Below, piece by piece: positions 27,785 through 36,955 of a stretch of DNA of 64,000 nucleotides. Origin of the DNA: Chryseobacterium sp. SSA4.19 (GTDB lineage Bacteria; Bacteroidota; Bacteroidia; Flavobacteriales; Weeksellaceae); NCBI RefSeq assembly GCF_022601875.1, contig NZ_JAKVIP010000019.1, forward strand, positions 1 to 64,000. The letters run 5' to 3'. The notes beneath the pieces were generated by a model. That model saw only the letters and a list, made by a program, of their open reading frames with translations, searched no databases and had not been told where the DNA came from. Within the stretch, counting starts at the first letter, position 1; every line of letters begins with the position of its first letter. The position numbers were made by a program, and so were the translations under genes.

Positions 27785-27816
27785 AGAAAAGACCTTTCAA
27801 TCACTTGAAAGGTCTT
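27785..27816 (-). terminator. Terminator of the ricT-gldH-PBP1A operon
   Basis: A perfect 12-bp stem, AAGACCTTTCAA (27789-27800) with TTGAAAGGTCTT (27805-27816), followed on the minus strand by T-rich sequence; 20 bases past the PBP1A stop. Confidence 0.85.
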
Positions 27817-27836
27817 GTATATATCTGTAAGAGAAT

Positions 27837-30215
27837 TTATTTATTATTAAAATCTATGTCTTCCCCTGTATTCAGGTTTTCATTCACATTTTCTTCTTTT
27901 TTGCCTGAGTTTTTAGGCCCGGAAGGTTCTGCAGGCCTCGGATTCTTAATTTCATCAATCGTCTGCAGGCCACCGTCGTCCCCATAGCCGGCACCTAAAC
28001 CTTTAAGGTTGGAGCAGCCGTCTTTCCATTCGGAAGGTTTTACAAATTTATCTTCCGGGGAAATTCCTAGCGTTTTATCTGCCCATACTTTTTTCATAAA
28101 TATAGCCCAGATCGGCAACGCCATTCTTGCTCCCTGCCCTTCACCAGTTCCGTAAAAGTGAGTGGCTCTGTCTTCCCAGCCTACCCATGCACCTGTGGCA
28201 AGCTTTGGAACAATTCCCATAAACCATCCGTCAGAATTATTCTGTGTTGTTCCTGTTTTACCGGCAATTTCTATATCTTTTGAGATCCCTTTTCTTCCTA
28301 ATTCCCCCGAAGCAGTACCATATTGTGCTACACCTTTCATTAATTCTATCATGGTGTAGGCATACATCGGGTTCATTACCTCTTTCGGTTCTACATTTAC
28401 TTCTTTAATTACTCTTGAATTCGCATCTTCAATTCTCCAGATCATTTCCGGTTTATTGTAATTTCCATAATTTGCGAAAGTACTGTAGGCTCCCACCATT
28501 TCGTAAATCGTAATATCTGATGAACCTAAGGCCATTGGTAAACTGGTAGAAATATCTTCCGTAACCCCAAGATCCCTTGCTGTTTGAATAACGCTTTGTG
28601 TTCCTGTCATTTCAGCAAGGCGCAAGGCTACCGGGTTCTGAGAATGTGCCAAAGCATCTTTCAGAGTAAGCATACCACCTCTTCCGGGAACGTGATAGGT
28701 TCCTTTATTGAAACTTGCATTAGAAACTACAGAACATGGTGTCATTCCCAGTTTCATAATGGCTGTTGCGTATACAAACGGCTTGAATGTTGATCCTACC
28801 TGTCTTTTTCCCTGTTTGATATGATCATACTGGAAATGCTGCCAGTCGATACCACCTACCCAGGCTTTAATTTCACCTGTCCCGGGAGTCATAGACATCA
28901 AGCCTGCCTGAGCTACTTTTTTATGCCATCTGATAGAATCCCAAGGTGACATTTCTACTTCTTCTTCGCCTGCCCAGGTAAAACGAGAGGTTTTTATTGG
29001 TTTTTTAAATTCAATCATGATAGAATCTTCGGAAACCCCTGCTGCTTTCAACTGCTTATAACGGCCGGTTCTTTTCATGGCCTGAAGCATCAGGCTGTTA
29101 ATCTGTTTGTCATTCAGATAGTAGAACGGCCAGTTTTTTCTTCCTCTCTGTTCTGCATCAAATCTTTTCTGAAGGTCTGTCAAGTGCTCCCTGATTGCAT
29201 CTTCAGCATATTTCTGCATTTTAGAATCAAGCGTTACAAATATTTTTAAACCGTCTTTATAAAGATTCAGTTTTTTACCGTTTTCCTTTTCATAATCTTT
29301 AAGGTAACTGTCAATTTCCTTTTTCAGATAAAATTTATAATAAGCTGAATAATCATCATTTATATTTTTAATCGGATGATAATCCAGCGTAATAGGAGTT
29401 CCAACAGCTTTTTCAAAAGTTTCCTGGTCAATATACCCTGTTTTTAGCATCTGATCCAATACAACATCCCTTCTGGTTTTTGCTCTTTCAGGATTTCTCA
29501 TCGGATTGTTCTTTACCGGGTTTTCAAGCATGGCTACAAACATAGCGGCTTCCGGTAAGGTAAGCTGTGATGTTTTTTTGTTGAAATAAATCTTGGAAGC
29601 CATTTCAATTCCGTTTGCATTATATAAAAAGTCAAACTTATTGAAGTATAAAGTGACAATTTCTTCCTTGGTATATCTTTTTTCCAGACTTACGGCAACC
29701 ACCCACTCCTTCAGCTTCTGGAAAGCTCTTTCAATTTTATTCTGAGAAACTCTATTTGTAAAAAGAAGTTTTGCTAACTGTTGGGTAATTGTGGAACCGC
29801 CACCTCTTCCCCCGCCATATACCACGGCTCTGGCAACGGACTGTAAATCGATTCCCGAGTGCTCTTTGAAACGTTCGTCCTCTTTAGCCTGAAGGGCGTA
29901 GATTAAGAAAGGAGGAAGGTCCTTGTAAATAATAGGCTGTGTTTTTTCTTTTTCAAATTTCCCTAACACGACTCCGTCTGAAGAGATAATTGTAGAAGCC
30001 ACATAGATGTCCGGGTTTTCAAGTTCTTTCACATCAGGCATTTCTCCAACGAAACCTTGGGAAACGGCAAAGAAAAGTCCTGAAATTCCTAAAACAACAG
30101 CAATGAGTCCTACCCAGATGATTCTTACCCATTTTTTCCAGGCAGTATTTTTCTTTTTGGGAGGAAGCGGGAAGGTTTTCCCTTTTTTTCCTGTATTAGA
30201 TCTGTTTTCTTCCAT
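27837..30215 (-). CDS. Class A penicillin-binding protein 1A (bifunctional transglycosylase/transpeptidase)
   Basis: A 792-aa bifunctional peptidoglycan synthase: basic cytoplasmic tail, one transmembrane helix (about 29-53), a GT51 glycosyltransferase domain with EDERFKEHSGID and GGSTITQQLAK, and a penicillin-binding transpeptidase domain with the nucleophile motif GSTFKP (Ser near 475), SQN and KTGTT near 652. The C-terminal 60 residues are polar and disordered. It is the last gene of an operon with ricT and gldH, 6 bases after gldH. Members are often named mrcA, ponA or pbpC; the correct symbol is uncertain. Confidence 0.93.
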   Translation of the reverse strand: MEENRSNTGKKGKTFPLPPKKKNTAWKKWVRIIWVGLIAVVLGISGLFFAVSQGFVGEMPDVKELENPDIYVASTIISSDGVVLGKFEKEKTQPIIYKDLPPFLIYALQAKEDERFKEHSGIDLQSVARAVVYGGGRGGGSTITQQLAKLLFTNRVSQNKIERAFQKLKEWVVAVSLEKRYTKEEIVTLYFNKFDFLYNANGIEMASKIYFNKKTSQLTLPEAAMFVAMLENPVKNNPMRNPERAKTRRDVVLDQMLKTGYIDQETFEKAVGTPITLDYHPIKNINDDYSAYYKFYLKKEIDSYLKDYEKENGKKLNLYKDGLKIFVTLDSKMQKYAEDAIREHLTDLQKRFDAEQRGRKNWPFYYLNDKQINSLMLQAMKRTGRYKQLKAAGVSEDSIMIEFKKPIKTSRFTWAGEEEVEMSPWDSIRWHKKVAQAGLMSMTPGTGEIKAWVGGIDWQHFQYDHIKQGKRQVGSTFKPFVYATAIMKLGMTPCSVVSNASFNKGTYHVPGRGGMLTLKDALAHSQNPVALRLAEMTGTQSVIQTARDLGVTEDISTSLPMALGSSDITIYEMVGAYSTFANYGNYNKPEMIWRIEDANSRVIKEVNVEPKEVMNPMYAYTMIELMKGVAQYGTASGELGRKGISKDIEIAGKTGTTQNNSDGWFMGIVPKLATGAWVGWEDRATHFYGTGEGQGARMALPIWAIFMKKVWADKTLGISPEDKFVKPSEWKDGCSNLKGLGAGYGDDGGLQTIDEIKNPRPAEPSGPKNSGKKEENVNENLNTGEDIDFNNK

Positions 30216-30221
30216 TGATGA

Positions 30222-30686
30222 TTACGGTTTATCCGTTTCTAATTTTACTCCAATGTCTTCAATTCCCGGTAAAATATCATTTCTCATAGCCTGAGTAAGG
30301 CCTATTTCATATTTGCCTTTTGCCGGAAATCTGTAATTCAGTTTATACTGAAACAAAGTTTCCTTCGTATCACCGAATCCTGTTCCCAGCCAGTCTCCGT
30401 TTGGTTTGGCCAGGATGTAGTTTAACGTGTCGGTTTCCTTTTTCTTATTCTGAAGATTGGTGAAATTGACAATTAAACGGATATTGCTGTAAGGATACTC
30501 GTTATTGTTTCTTACAACAAATATAATATTTTTAGGATGTTCAGGATCTGAAATTTCAAGATTAAATTTTTGTTCGCTTTTCTTATTCCATTTACTGTCA
30601 ACAGAGTGCATCATTACGTCTCCTTCTGAAGAAGAATGACAGCTTAAGAAAAGAATACATGAGAATAACCCTAAAATTTTACGCAT
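30222..30686 (-). CDS. gldH: Gliding motility lipoprotein GldH
   Basis: GldH (154 aa) is a lipoprotein needed for gliding and T9SS-related functions in Flavobacterium johnsoniae. A lipobox ILFLSC with the Cys at residue 16 is visible, and the synteny with ricT upstream and PBP1A downstream is the usual one in Flavobacteriia. It overlaps the end of ricT by 8 bases. Its presence does not by itself prove gliding; many non-gliding relatives retain it. Confidence 0.88.
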   Translation of the reverse strand: MRKILGLFSCILFLSCHSSSEGDVMMHSVDSKWNKKSEQKFNLEISDPEHPKNIIFVVRNNNEYPYSNIRLIVNFTNLQNKKKETDTLNYILAKPNGDWLGTGFGDTKETLFQYKLNYRFPAKGKYEIGLTQAMRNDILPGIEDIGVKLETDKP

Positions 30687-32103
30687 TGTTATCTTTTTTT
30701 GGAGGAAATTTCTTTTTAAACTTTTTCTTATTCTGAGTAGCCGGCTTCTTTTCAGCGTCAGGCCCAGTCACTATTTCTGCTTTTTCCATCTGAGGCTTTG
30801 CCTGTTGGGATTTCTGCTGTCTTGGATGACCTGCAGAATTATCGTTTGGATTAGCCTGTCTTTGTGGTCTTTCGGTTTTTTCATTCCTTTCAGAACGCTC
30901 GGGACGGTCTTGTCTCTCAGGCCTGTTTTGATTTCTTTTTTGTCCCTGATTCGGTCCATTCTGATTGTTATTCGGCCTGCTGTTCTGATTTCTGTTCCTG
31001 TTGTTGCCTCTGTTTTTCTTTTCAAAACGGTCCACATTGTTTTCCTGAATCAGATCAATACTTGCCAATGGGATATCGGGCTGTTTCAACTCTTCAAGAG
31101 GAAGTGTTTTTTCGCCGCGTTTGTTTTTTGCGATCAATTTTTTAATCAGGTCAATATCAAAATCATACCATGCCATAGAGCTGTCTACATACGCAAACCA
31201 CATTTTCTTTTTGAAAACATCGATTTTAATACAGAATGCTCTTCCTTTTTCGGTGTCTAAGGTAGTTGAGGAAGATGGGAAGTGGCTTAACGCATCAAGA
31301 TAGCTGTCCAGCTCATAGTTCAGACAGCATTTAAGCTTACCGCATTGTCCGGCCAGTTTTTGTGGGTTGATGCTTAATTGCTGGTATCTCGCAACGTTGG
31401 TATTGACAGATCTGAAATCCGTCAGCCATGTTGAGCAGCACAGCTCTCTTCCACAAGATCCGATTCCGCCGACTTTTGCCGCTTCCTGCCTGAAGCCGAT
31501 CTGCTTCATGTCAATCTTCGTCCTGAAAGCTCCCGCATATTCTTTAATCAGCTGTCTGAAGTCCACACGGTTTTCTGCGGTATAAAAAAACGTAACTTTT
31601 GAAGCATCTCCCTGGTACTCTACATCGGTAATCTTCATTTCAAGACCGATCCTGTGAGCAATTTTCCGGGCTTCTATTTTTATTGTATCTTCTTTTTTTC
31701 TTGCTTCCTGCCATACCTCCAGATCTTTCTGGTTGGCCTGTCTGTATATTTTTAGGGTAGATTCTTCTGAAAATCTTTTCTTTTTCATCTGAATCTTTAC
31801 CAGTTCTCCGGTGAGACTTACCACACCTACATCATGTCCGGGACTTGATTCTACTGTAACTACACTACCTATATGTAACGGAATATTATTTATATTTTTA
31901 TAAAAAGATTTTCTGTCATTTTTAAATCTAACTTCTACAAAATCGCATCGGTTCGGCGCGGGATTGTTGATGTTGGAAAGCCAGTCAAAAACACTTAATT
32001 TATAACTATTACCACAGGTATTTACATTTTCACAGCCATTCGCGGTTTTCTTGGGTCCGCAAGAATGTGCAGAATCGCCGGATGTTTTACATCCACAACT
32101 CAT
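30679..32103 (-). CDS. ricT: PSP1 domain protein, RicT family
   Basis: A 474-aa protein with a PSP1/RicT core (about residues 60-280). Two cysteine-rich elements, GRELCCSTW and CGKLKCCLNYE, match the cysteines that in RicT-type complexes hold Fe-S clusters. The N-terminus is also Cys-rich (MSCGCKTSG and further Cys up to about 30). The last 130 residues are Asn/Arg/Gln/Lys-rich and probably disordered, which suggests RNA contact; RicT homologues take part in RNA processing in Firmicutes. First gene of the operon with gldH and PBP1A. Confidence 0.85.
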   Translation of the reverse strand: MSCGCKTSGDSAHSCGPKKTANGCENVNTCGNSYKLSVFDWLSNINNPAPNRCDFVEVRFKNDRKSFYKNINNIPLHIGSVVTVESSPGHDVGVVSLTGELVKIQMKKKRFSEESTLKIYRQANQKDLEVWQEARKKEDTIKIEARKIAHRIGLEMKITDVEYQGDASKVTFFYTAENRVDFRQLIKEYAGAFRTKIDMKQIGFRQEAAKVGGIGSCGRELCCSTWLTDFRSVNTNVARYQQLSINPQKLAGQCGKLKCCLNYELDSYLDALSHFPSSSTTLDTEKGRAFCIKIDVFKKKMWFAYVDSSMAWYDFDIDLIKKLIAKNKRGEKTLPLEELKQPDIPLASIDLIQENNVDRFEKKNRGNNRNRNQNSRPNNNQNGPNQGQKRNQNRPERQDRPERSERNEKTERPQRQANPNDNSAGHPRQQKSQQAKPQMEKAEIVTGPDAEKKPATQNKKKFKKKFPPKKDNNA

Positions 32104-32123
32104 ATAATATATATTTAATCTTG

Positions 32124-32131
32124 CAAATTTA
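32124..32131 (-). promoter_or_regulatory. -7 box of the ricT operon
   Basis: TAAATTTG on the minus strand, 20 bases before the ricT start; no TTG at the standard spacing. Confidence 0.5.
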
Positions 32132-32350
32132 TGATTTTTATCTTTATCAGGTCTAAAATAATCAAATATTCAGAAATAACAGTGTTTGGGATTAAACAAA
32201 AAGAGAAAAGTTGAGTAATATTCTTTTTAAAGCGTTGATAACTATATAAATTAGCCTTGGATTTATCATGATGCTATTTTAAACATAATTTTCTTTTTAT
32301 ATATCGTTTAAAAATTTATGATTTATTAACAGGCTTAGCCAAAATAATTT

Positions 32351-32358
32351 TATATTTG
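32351..32358 (+). promoter_or_regulatory. -7 box of the FadL-like/GDSL operon
   Basis: TATATTTG, 19 bases before the start at 32378. No standard -33 TTG. The rest of the 270-base divergent region is AT-rich with no other element seen. Confidence 0.5.
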
Positions 32359-32377
32359 ACTTATATAATAATAGTCT

Positions 32378-33610
32378 ATGAAAAAAATAGTAGTATCAAC
32401 TGCATTACTGGCAGGTGTTCTATCTTATGCAGGAGGCTTCAGGGTTTCTCTGCAAGGGGTAAAACAATTGGCAATGGCGCATACCAGTGCGCATGCTGAA
32501 GATGCAAGTGTGGCATTCTTTAATCCTGCAGGAATGTCATTTATTCCCTCAAAACTAAGTATTGTTGCCGGAGGATTTGGAGCAAGCAATAAGGTTACTT
32601 TTCAAAACCTGAATACCTTGCAGAGTACGGAAACCGATAATCCTATCGGGACGCCTATTTATGCGGCAATAGCTTATAAGCCAGTCGATAAATTGTCGAT
32701 CGGATTCAGTTTTTCCACTCCTTTCGGTAGTACGATTGAATGGCCGGAACAGTGGGAAGGAAAAGAAATGGTTCAGAGGCTTGAGCTTAAAAGTTATTAT
32801 TTCCAGCCTATGGTTTCCTACAAATTCAATGACTGGTTGGCTTTTGGAGCAAGCTATATTTATGCAAGAGGTACTGTGAATTGGGATAAAGCCGTTACTC
32901 AGTTCGGGGGACAGCTTAATCTGGATAGTAAAGCCAGCGGGCATGGTTACGGCTTCGGGTTTTATTTCAGACCGGATCCTAAGCTTGATGTAAGTGTTGC
33001 TTACCGTTCACCTGTTGATATGAAAGCGAAGGACGGAATAGCAACATTTAAATTCCCTTCATCTTCTGTGTATCCTTTATTAGGCCTCGATGCCGGCGGA
33101 AAAGATGGTTTTACGGCAACATTGCCTTTGGTAGAAGAATATACAATTGGTTTAACCTACAAGATCACTCCAAAATGGTTAGTTTCTGCAGATTTTAACT
33201 ATCACGGATGGGAAAGATACAGCAAGCTGACCTTGGATTTTGCTACTGCTCCTGTCGGGAATCAAGCAGATCCTACAGTTTCGGTTTCTCCTAAGAACTT
33301 CAGAAATTCCAAAACATTCAGATTGGGAACCCAATATGCATTCAGTAACATGATTTATGGGCGTTTGGGAGCTTATTATGATGAATCTCCTTATTCTGAC
33401 GAACATTTTATTCCTGAAACACCATCATTCAACACATATGTTGTGACAGGTGGAGTAGGCTTCAAGCTGAAACAGTTTGGAGTTGATGTGGCAGGAGGAT
33501 ATGCAATGCCTCAGGCGAGAGATGTAAACAACTCAACTCTCGGTTTTTACGGACAGGCTAAGGCTAAGGCATTCTATTTAGGTTTAGGTTTATCTTATAA
33601 CCCTTTTTAA
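32378..33610 (+). CDS. OmpP1/FadL/TodX-family outer membrane transporter
   Basis: A 410-aa outer-membrane beta-barrel with signal peptide (about 1-18) and the family hallmark near the N-terminus, HTSAHAEDASVAFFNPAGMS, which forms the FadL-type plug (S3 kink/NPA region). Members move hydrophobic compounds such as fatty acids or hydrocarbons across the outer membrane. It ends in an aromatic-rich strand with a terminal Phe (GLSYNPF), as expected for barrel assembly. The GDSL lipoprotein gene follows 9 bases later, a common pairing in Bacteroidota. Confidence 0.9.
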   Translation: MKKIVVSTALLAGVLSYAGGFRVSLQGVKQLAMAHTSAHAEDASVAFFNPAGMSFIPSKLSIVAGGFGASNKVTFQNLNTLQSTETDNPIGTPIYAAIAYKPVDKLSIGFSFSTPFGSTIEWPEQWEGKEMVQRLELKSYYFQPMVSYKFNDWLAFGASYIYARGTVNWDKAVTQFGGQLNLDSKASGHGYGFGFYFRPDPKLDVSVAYRSPVDMKAKDGIATFKFPSSSVYPLLGLDAGGKDGFTATLPLVEEYTIGLTYKITPKWLVSADFNYHGWERYSKLTLDFATAPVGNQADPTVSVSPKNFRNSKTFRLGTQYAFSNMIYGRLGAYYDESPYSDEHFIPETPSFNTYVVTGGVGFKLKQFGVDVAGGYAMPQARDVNNSTLGFYGQAKAKAFYLGLGLSYNPF

Positions 33611-33619
33611 TTGAAGACT

Positions 33620-35077
33620 ATGAAAAAAATTATAATTTCTACATTCGCAATTTCCGCAATGCTTTTTACAACGAGCTGCGAAAATGATTTTGATACTGAT
33701 GTAAATGATGTAGTTGTCACTAAAGGTGAGGCTGATTTCTCCAAATATGTTGCGCTTGGAAATTCTTTGACTTCCGGATACAGAGACGGGGCACTTTACA
33801 GTTCCGGGCAGAATGAATCTTATCCTAATATGATTGCCATGCAGATGAAGCTTGCCGGCGGAGGACAATTTAAACAGCCTTTAATGCCAAATAATACCGG
33901 AGGTTTTACCAATTTATTTAACCCGACTACCGGGGAATTTGCAGGAAAATATGTTTTAAGCCTTGTAAACGGTTCACTGTCTCCGGGACCAACTGCTCCG
34001 GGCGCTCCTCTCGATATTATTTCTTCCGGCGGACCTTACCAGAATATGGGTGTTCCAGGGGCTAAAGTTTTCCACTTGCTTGCTCCGGGTTATGGAAATC
34101 CTGCGGGACTTACTCCGACTAATCCAACTGCAAATCCGTATTTTGTAAGATTTGCAACATCAGCATCAACATCAGTTGTAGCTGATGCATTGGCACAAAA
34201 TCCAACCTTTATATCTTTATGGATAGGAAATAATGATGTTCTGGGATATGCTACTTCGGGTGGGGATGGCTCTAACCCGATTACTCCGGTGGACGGAGTC
34301 CCTGGTGTAGGCTTTACCAATTCCTATACAGCATTAGTAGGATTGTTATTTCCTGCGGGGACAACAAGAAAAGGAATCATAGCCAATATTCCTAATGTAA
34401 CAAGTGTACCTTATTTTACAAGAGTTCCGGCAATGCCTTTAACGAATCTTACCGCTGCCCAGGTTACTCAGCTAAACGGAGGTTATGCAGTATATAATGC
34501 AGGGTTGGCCCAGGCTAAAAGTTTAGGAGCGATCAGTGATGCCGAATACCAAAGAAGGCTTATAAAGTTTACGACTGGTGCTATGGCAAACGGAGCTGTA
34601 ATTGTTGATAAGGATTTATCAACTGTTCCCGGACTTCCGAAGTACAGACAGACCACAGCGAAAGATTTCATTTTATTACCTGCAAGTAAAGTGCTTACTC
34701 CGCAGGCGGGAGGTGGAACTTCTGTTCCTTTGGAAGATAAGCTTGTTTTGACAGAAGCTGAAGCTGCAAAAGTGGCAACGGCAACAACGGCATTTAACAC
34801 AACAATTAAGAATGTTGCAACAGCCAAAAACCTTGCATTTGTAGATATGAATGCTAAAATGGAAGAGCTTAATTCCAAATCCGGAATTGTTTGGGACGGT
34901 GTAAAATACACAGCAACTTTTGTAAGTGGCGGGGCATTTTCACTGGATGGAGTTCACCTTACCGGCAGAGGATATGCAATCATAGCCAACGAATTCATTA
35001 AAACAATTAATGATAAATACAAGTCCACATTACCACAGGTAAATCCGAATACATATTCCGGTGTTACTTTTCCGTAA
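33620..35077 (+). CDS. SGNH/GDSL-family hydrolase lipoprotein
   Basis: A lipoprotein (485 aa from this start) with lipobox TTSC and a GDSL-like esterase/lipase fold: block I ALGNSLTSGYRDG, block III-like WIGNNDVLG, and the terminal catalytic block DGVHLTGRGY. The ATG at 33620 is chosen over a TTG at 33611 because it starts the signal peptide directly (MKKIIIST). Its pairing with a FadL-type transporter suggests hydrolysis of a lipid ester whose product is imported; this is inference. Confidence 0.88.
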   Translation: MKKIIISTFAISAMLFTTSCENDFDTDVNDVVVTKGEADFSKYVALGNSLTSGYRDGALYSSGQNESYPNMIAMQMKLAGGGQFKQPLMPNNTGGFTNLFNPTTGEFAGKYVLSLVNGSLSPGPTAPGAPLDIISSGGPYQNMGVPGAKVFHLLAPGYGNPAGLTPTNPTANPYFVRFATSASTSVVADALAQNPTFISLWIGNNDVLGYATSGGDGSNPITPVDGVPGVGFTNSYTALVGLLFPAGTTRKGIIANIPNVTSVPYFTRVPAMPLTNLTAAQVTQLNGGYAVYNAGLAQAKSLGAISDAEYQRRLIKFTTGAMANGAVIVDKDLSTVPGLPKYRQTTAKDFILLPASKVLTPQAGGGTSVPLEDKLVLTEAEAAKVATATTAFNTTIKNVATAKNLAFVDMNAKMEELNSKSGIVWDGVKYTATFVSGGAFSLDGVHLTGRGYAIIANEFIKTINDKYKSTLPQVNPNTYSGVTFP

Positions 35078-35100
35078 TTATTGATAAAATAAAAACTTAG

Positions 35101-35133
35101 AAACCACAAGAGTAATTCTTGTGGTTTTTTTTT
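35101..35133 (+). terminator. Terminator of the FadL-like/GDSL operon
   Basis: AAACCACAAGA (35101-35111) pairs perfectly with TCTTGTGGTTT (35117-35127), followed by T6. The tail runs into the -7 box of the next operon. Confidence 0.88.
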
Positions 35134-35140
35134 AAATTTG
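35133..35140 (+). promoter_or_regulatory. -7 box of prs-rplY
   Basis: TAAATTTG begins in the T run of the preceding terminator, 22 bases before the prs start codon. The closest TTG (35119-35121) gives only an 11-base spacer. Confidence 0.5.
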
Positions 35141-35162
35141 CAAAATCTTTTAAAAAGTAAAA

Positions 35163-36101
35163 ATGGCCGATCAGTTAAGTTATCTATTTTGTACAAGGAC
35201 GAGTAAGGACTTGGCAGAGAAAATTGCCCAATATTACGGGCAGCAATTAGGGAAAATCAACTTTCAGGAGTTCAGCGACGGAGAATTTGAGCCCGTTTTA
35301 GATGAATCCGTGAGAGGAGGGAGAGTTTTCCTGATTGGATCTACATTTCCCCCGGCAGATAATCTTTTAGAACTTCTTCTAATGATTGACGCTGCAAAAA
35401 GAGCTTCTGCTAAAAGTATTACAGTCGTTCTTCCTTATTTCGGGCTTGCCAGACAAGACAGGAAAGACAAGCCAAGAGCACCCATCGGAGCTAAATTGGT
35501 AGCAAATCTGTTGACTGCAGCCGGAGCAACAAGAGTAATGACAATGGATCTCCATGCAGACCAGATTCAGGGGTTCTTTGAGATTCCGGTAGATCATTTG
35601 TATGCATCTACGATTTTTGTGGATTATATCAGAGATCTGAACCTGGAAGACCTTACCATTGCTTCCCCGGATATGGGAGGAGCAAAAAGAGCAAAAAATT
35701 ATGCCGGCCACTTGGGGGCAGACGTTGTAATTGCTTATAAGGAAAGGAAAAAAGCCAATGTAGTGGAGGAGATGTTCCTTATCGGGGATGTGGAAGGTAA
35801 AAATGTGATCCTTATCGACGATATGATTGATACGGCTGGAACGCTTTGTAAAGCAGCAGATATCCTGATAGAAAAAGGTGCAAAATCTGTAAGAGCAATG
35901 GCTACTCACGGGGTACTTTCAGGAAAGGCGTACGATAATATTGAGAACTCAAAATTACTGGAAGTGATTGTAACTGACTCAATTCCTGTAAAAAATAATT
36001 TGTCAACTAAAATAAAAGTGCTATCTTGCGCCCCATTATTTGCGGACGTTATGAAGATGGTTCATGAACACCAGTCAATTAGCAGTAAATTTATTATTTA
36101 A
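35163..36101 (+). CDS. prs: Ribose-phosphate pyrophosphokinase
   Basis: Prs (312 aa) makes PRPP from ribose 5-phosphate and ATP for nucleotide, histidine and tryptophan synthesis. Key segments are the ATP-binding EFSDGE, the metal-binding MDLHADQIQGFF, and the PRPP loop LIDDMIDTAGTL near residue 220. Full length and intact. rplY follows 54 bases later, a frequent arrangement in bacteria. Confidence 0.96.
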   Translation: MADQLSYLFCTRTSKDLAEKIAQYYGQQLGKINFQEFSDGEFEPVLDESVRGGRVFLIGSTFPPADNLLELLLMIDAAKRASAKSITVVLPYFGLARQDRKDKPRAPIGAKLVANLLTAAGATRVMTMDLHADQIQGFFEIPVDHLYASTIFVDYIRDLNLEDLTIASPDMGGAKRAKNYAGHLGADVVIAYKERKKANVVEEMFLIGDVEGKNVILIDDMIDTAGTLCKAADILIEKGAKSVRAMATHGVLSGKAYDNIENSKLLEVIVTDSIPVKNNLSTKIKVLSCAPLFADVMKMVHEHQSISSKFII

Positions 36102-36155
36102 TTGATATTCAATAGTTTGCAATTTTGATTTAAAACAATTTTTAAAATTTTATAA

Positions 36156-36800
36156 ATGAAATCTATTACAATTCAAGGTACAAAAAGAGAAAGCGTGGGC
36201 AAAAAGTCGACAAAAGCTTTACGTGATGCTGAATTAGTTCCTTGTGTTGTTTACGGAGGTGGTGAGCCATTGAATTTCTCTGCAGAAGAGAGAGCATTCA
36301 AAGGTTTGGTATATACTCCTGAAGCACACACGGTATCTATTGAGGTTGATGGTCAGACAATTCCGGCTGTTCTTCAGGATATTCAGTTCCATCCGATCAC
36401 AGATAAAATTCTTCACGCAGATTTCTATCAATTAGCTGATGACAAGCCGGTTGTTATGGAAGTTCCGGTAAGAATTACGGGTCGTTCTAAAGGTGTTGTG
36501 GCTGGTGGTGTTCTACGTCAGTCTTTCAGAAAATTAAAGGTAAAAGCTATTCCTGCTAACTTACCAGACGAAATCGTTGTAGATGTTACTCCGTTAAGAA
36601 TCGGTAACAAGTTATACATCGGAGGAATCAAAACTGAAGGATATTCTTTCATGCACCCTGACAACGCGGTAGTAGTTGCTGTTAAGATGTCTAGAAATGC
36701 AATGAAAGGAGGGGCAGCAATTGAAGATGATGAAGAAGAAGAAGTTGCAACTGAAGAAGGAGCAGCTCCGGCAGCAGAAGAAACCACTGCAGCAGAATAA
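36156..36800 (+). CDS. rplY: 50S ribosomal protein L25/general stress protein Ctc
   Basis: A 214-aa long-form L25 (TL5/Ctc type), which binds 5S rRNA. The N-terminal L25 domain ([20 protein letters not shown]) is followed by the C-terminal Ctc domain and an acidic/Ala-rich tail ([20 protein letters not shown]). Downstream of prs in one unit; a terminator follows. Confidence 0.94.
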   Translation: MKSITIQGTKRESVGKKSTKALRDAELVPCVVYGGGEPLNFSAEERAFKGLVYTPEAHTVSIEVDGQTIPAVLQDIQFHPITDKILHADFYQLADDKPVVMEVPVRITGRSKGVVAGGVLRQSFRKLKVKAIPANLPDEIVVDVTPLRIGNKLYIGGIKTEGYSFMHPDNAVVVAVKMSRNAMKGGAAIEDDEEEEVATEEGAAPAAEETTAAE

Positions 36801-36822
36801 GAATTACTTATTTACATTATAT

Positions 36823-36853
36823 AAAACCTGTCATTTTATGGCAGGTTTTTATT
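36823..36853 (+). terminator. Terminator of prs-rplY
   Basis: AAAACCTG (36823-36830) pairs with CAGGTTTT (36842-36849), then more T. Confidence 0.78.
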
Positions 36854-36906
36854 TTTAGATTACATCTATCATGATTTTATGCATGACACTTTTCAGAAAA
36901 AAGCCG

Positions 36907-36914
36907 TAAATTTG
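36907..36914 (+). promoter_or_regulatory. -7 box of sufS
   Basis: TAAATTTG, 42 bases before the sufS start codon; no standard -33 TTG found. Confidence 0.45.
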
Positions 36915-36955
36915 AAGGGTTCTAAATAAGGACACGTTAATTTAAAATTTTATAA

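Noticed and set aside
30805..31260. 151-codon plus-strand ORF with hydrophobic residues
   Set aside because: Antisense to the low-complexity tail of ricT; the biased composition of that tail creates the open frame.
32555..32944. 129-codon minus-strand ORF
   Set aside because: Antisense to the FadL-like porin gene, without its own promoter or domain.
33608..33620. TTG start at 33611 for the GDSL lipoprotein
   Set aside because: It abuts the stop of the previous gene and adds only three residues before the real signal peptide, which starts at ATG 33620.
35379..35909. 176-codon minus-strand ORF
   Set aside because: Antisense to prs, a certain gene; Cys/His/Ser-rich composition is typical of a shadow frame.
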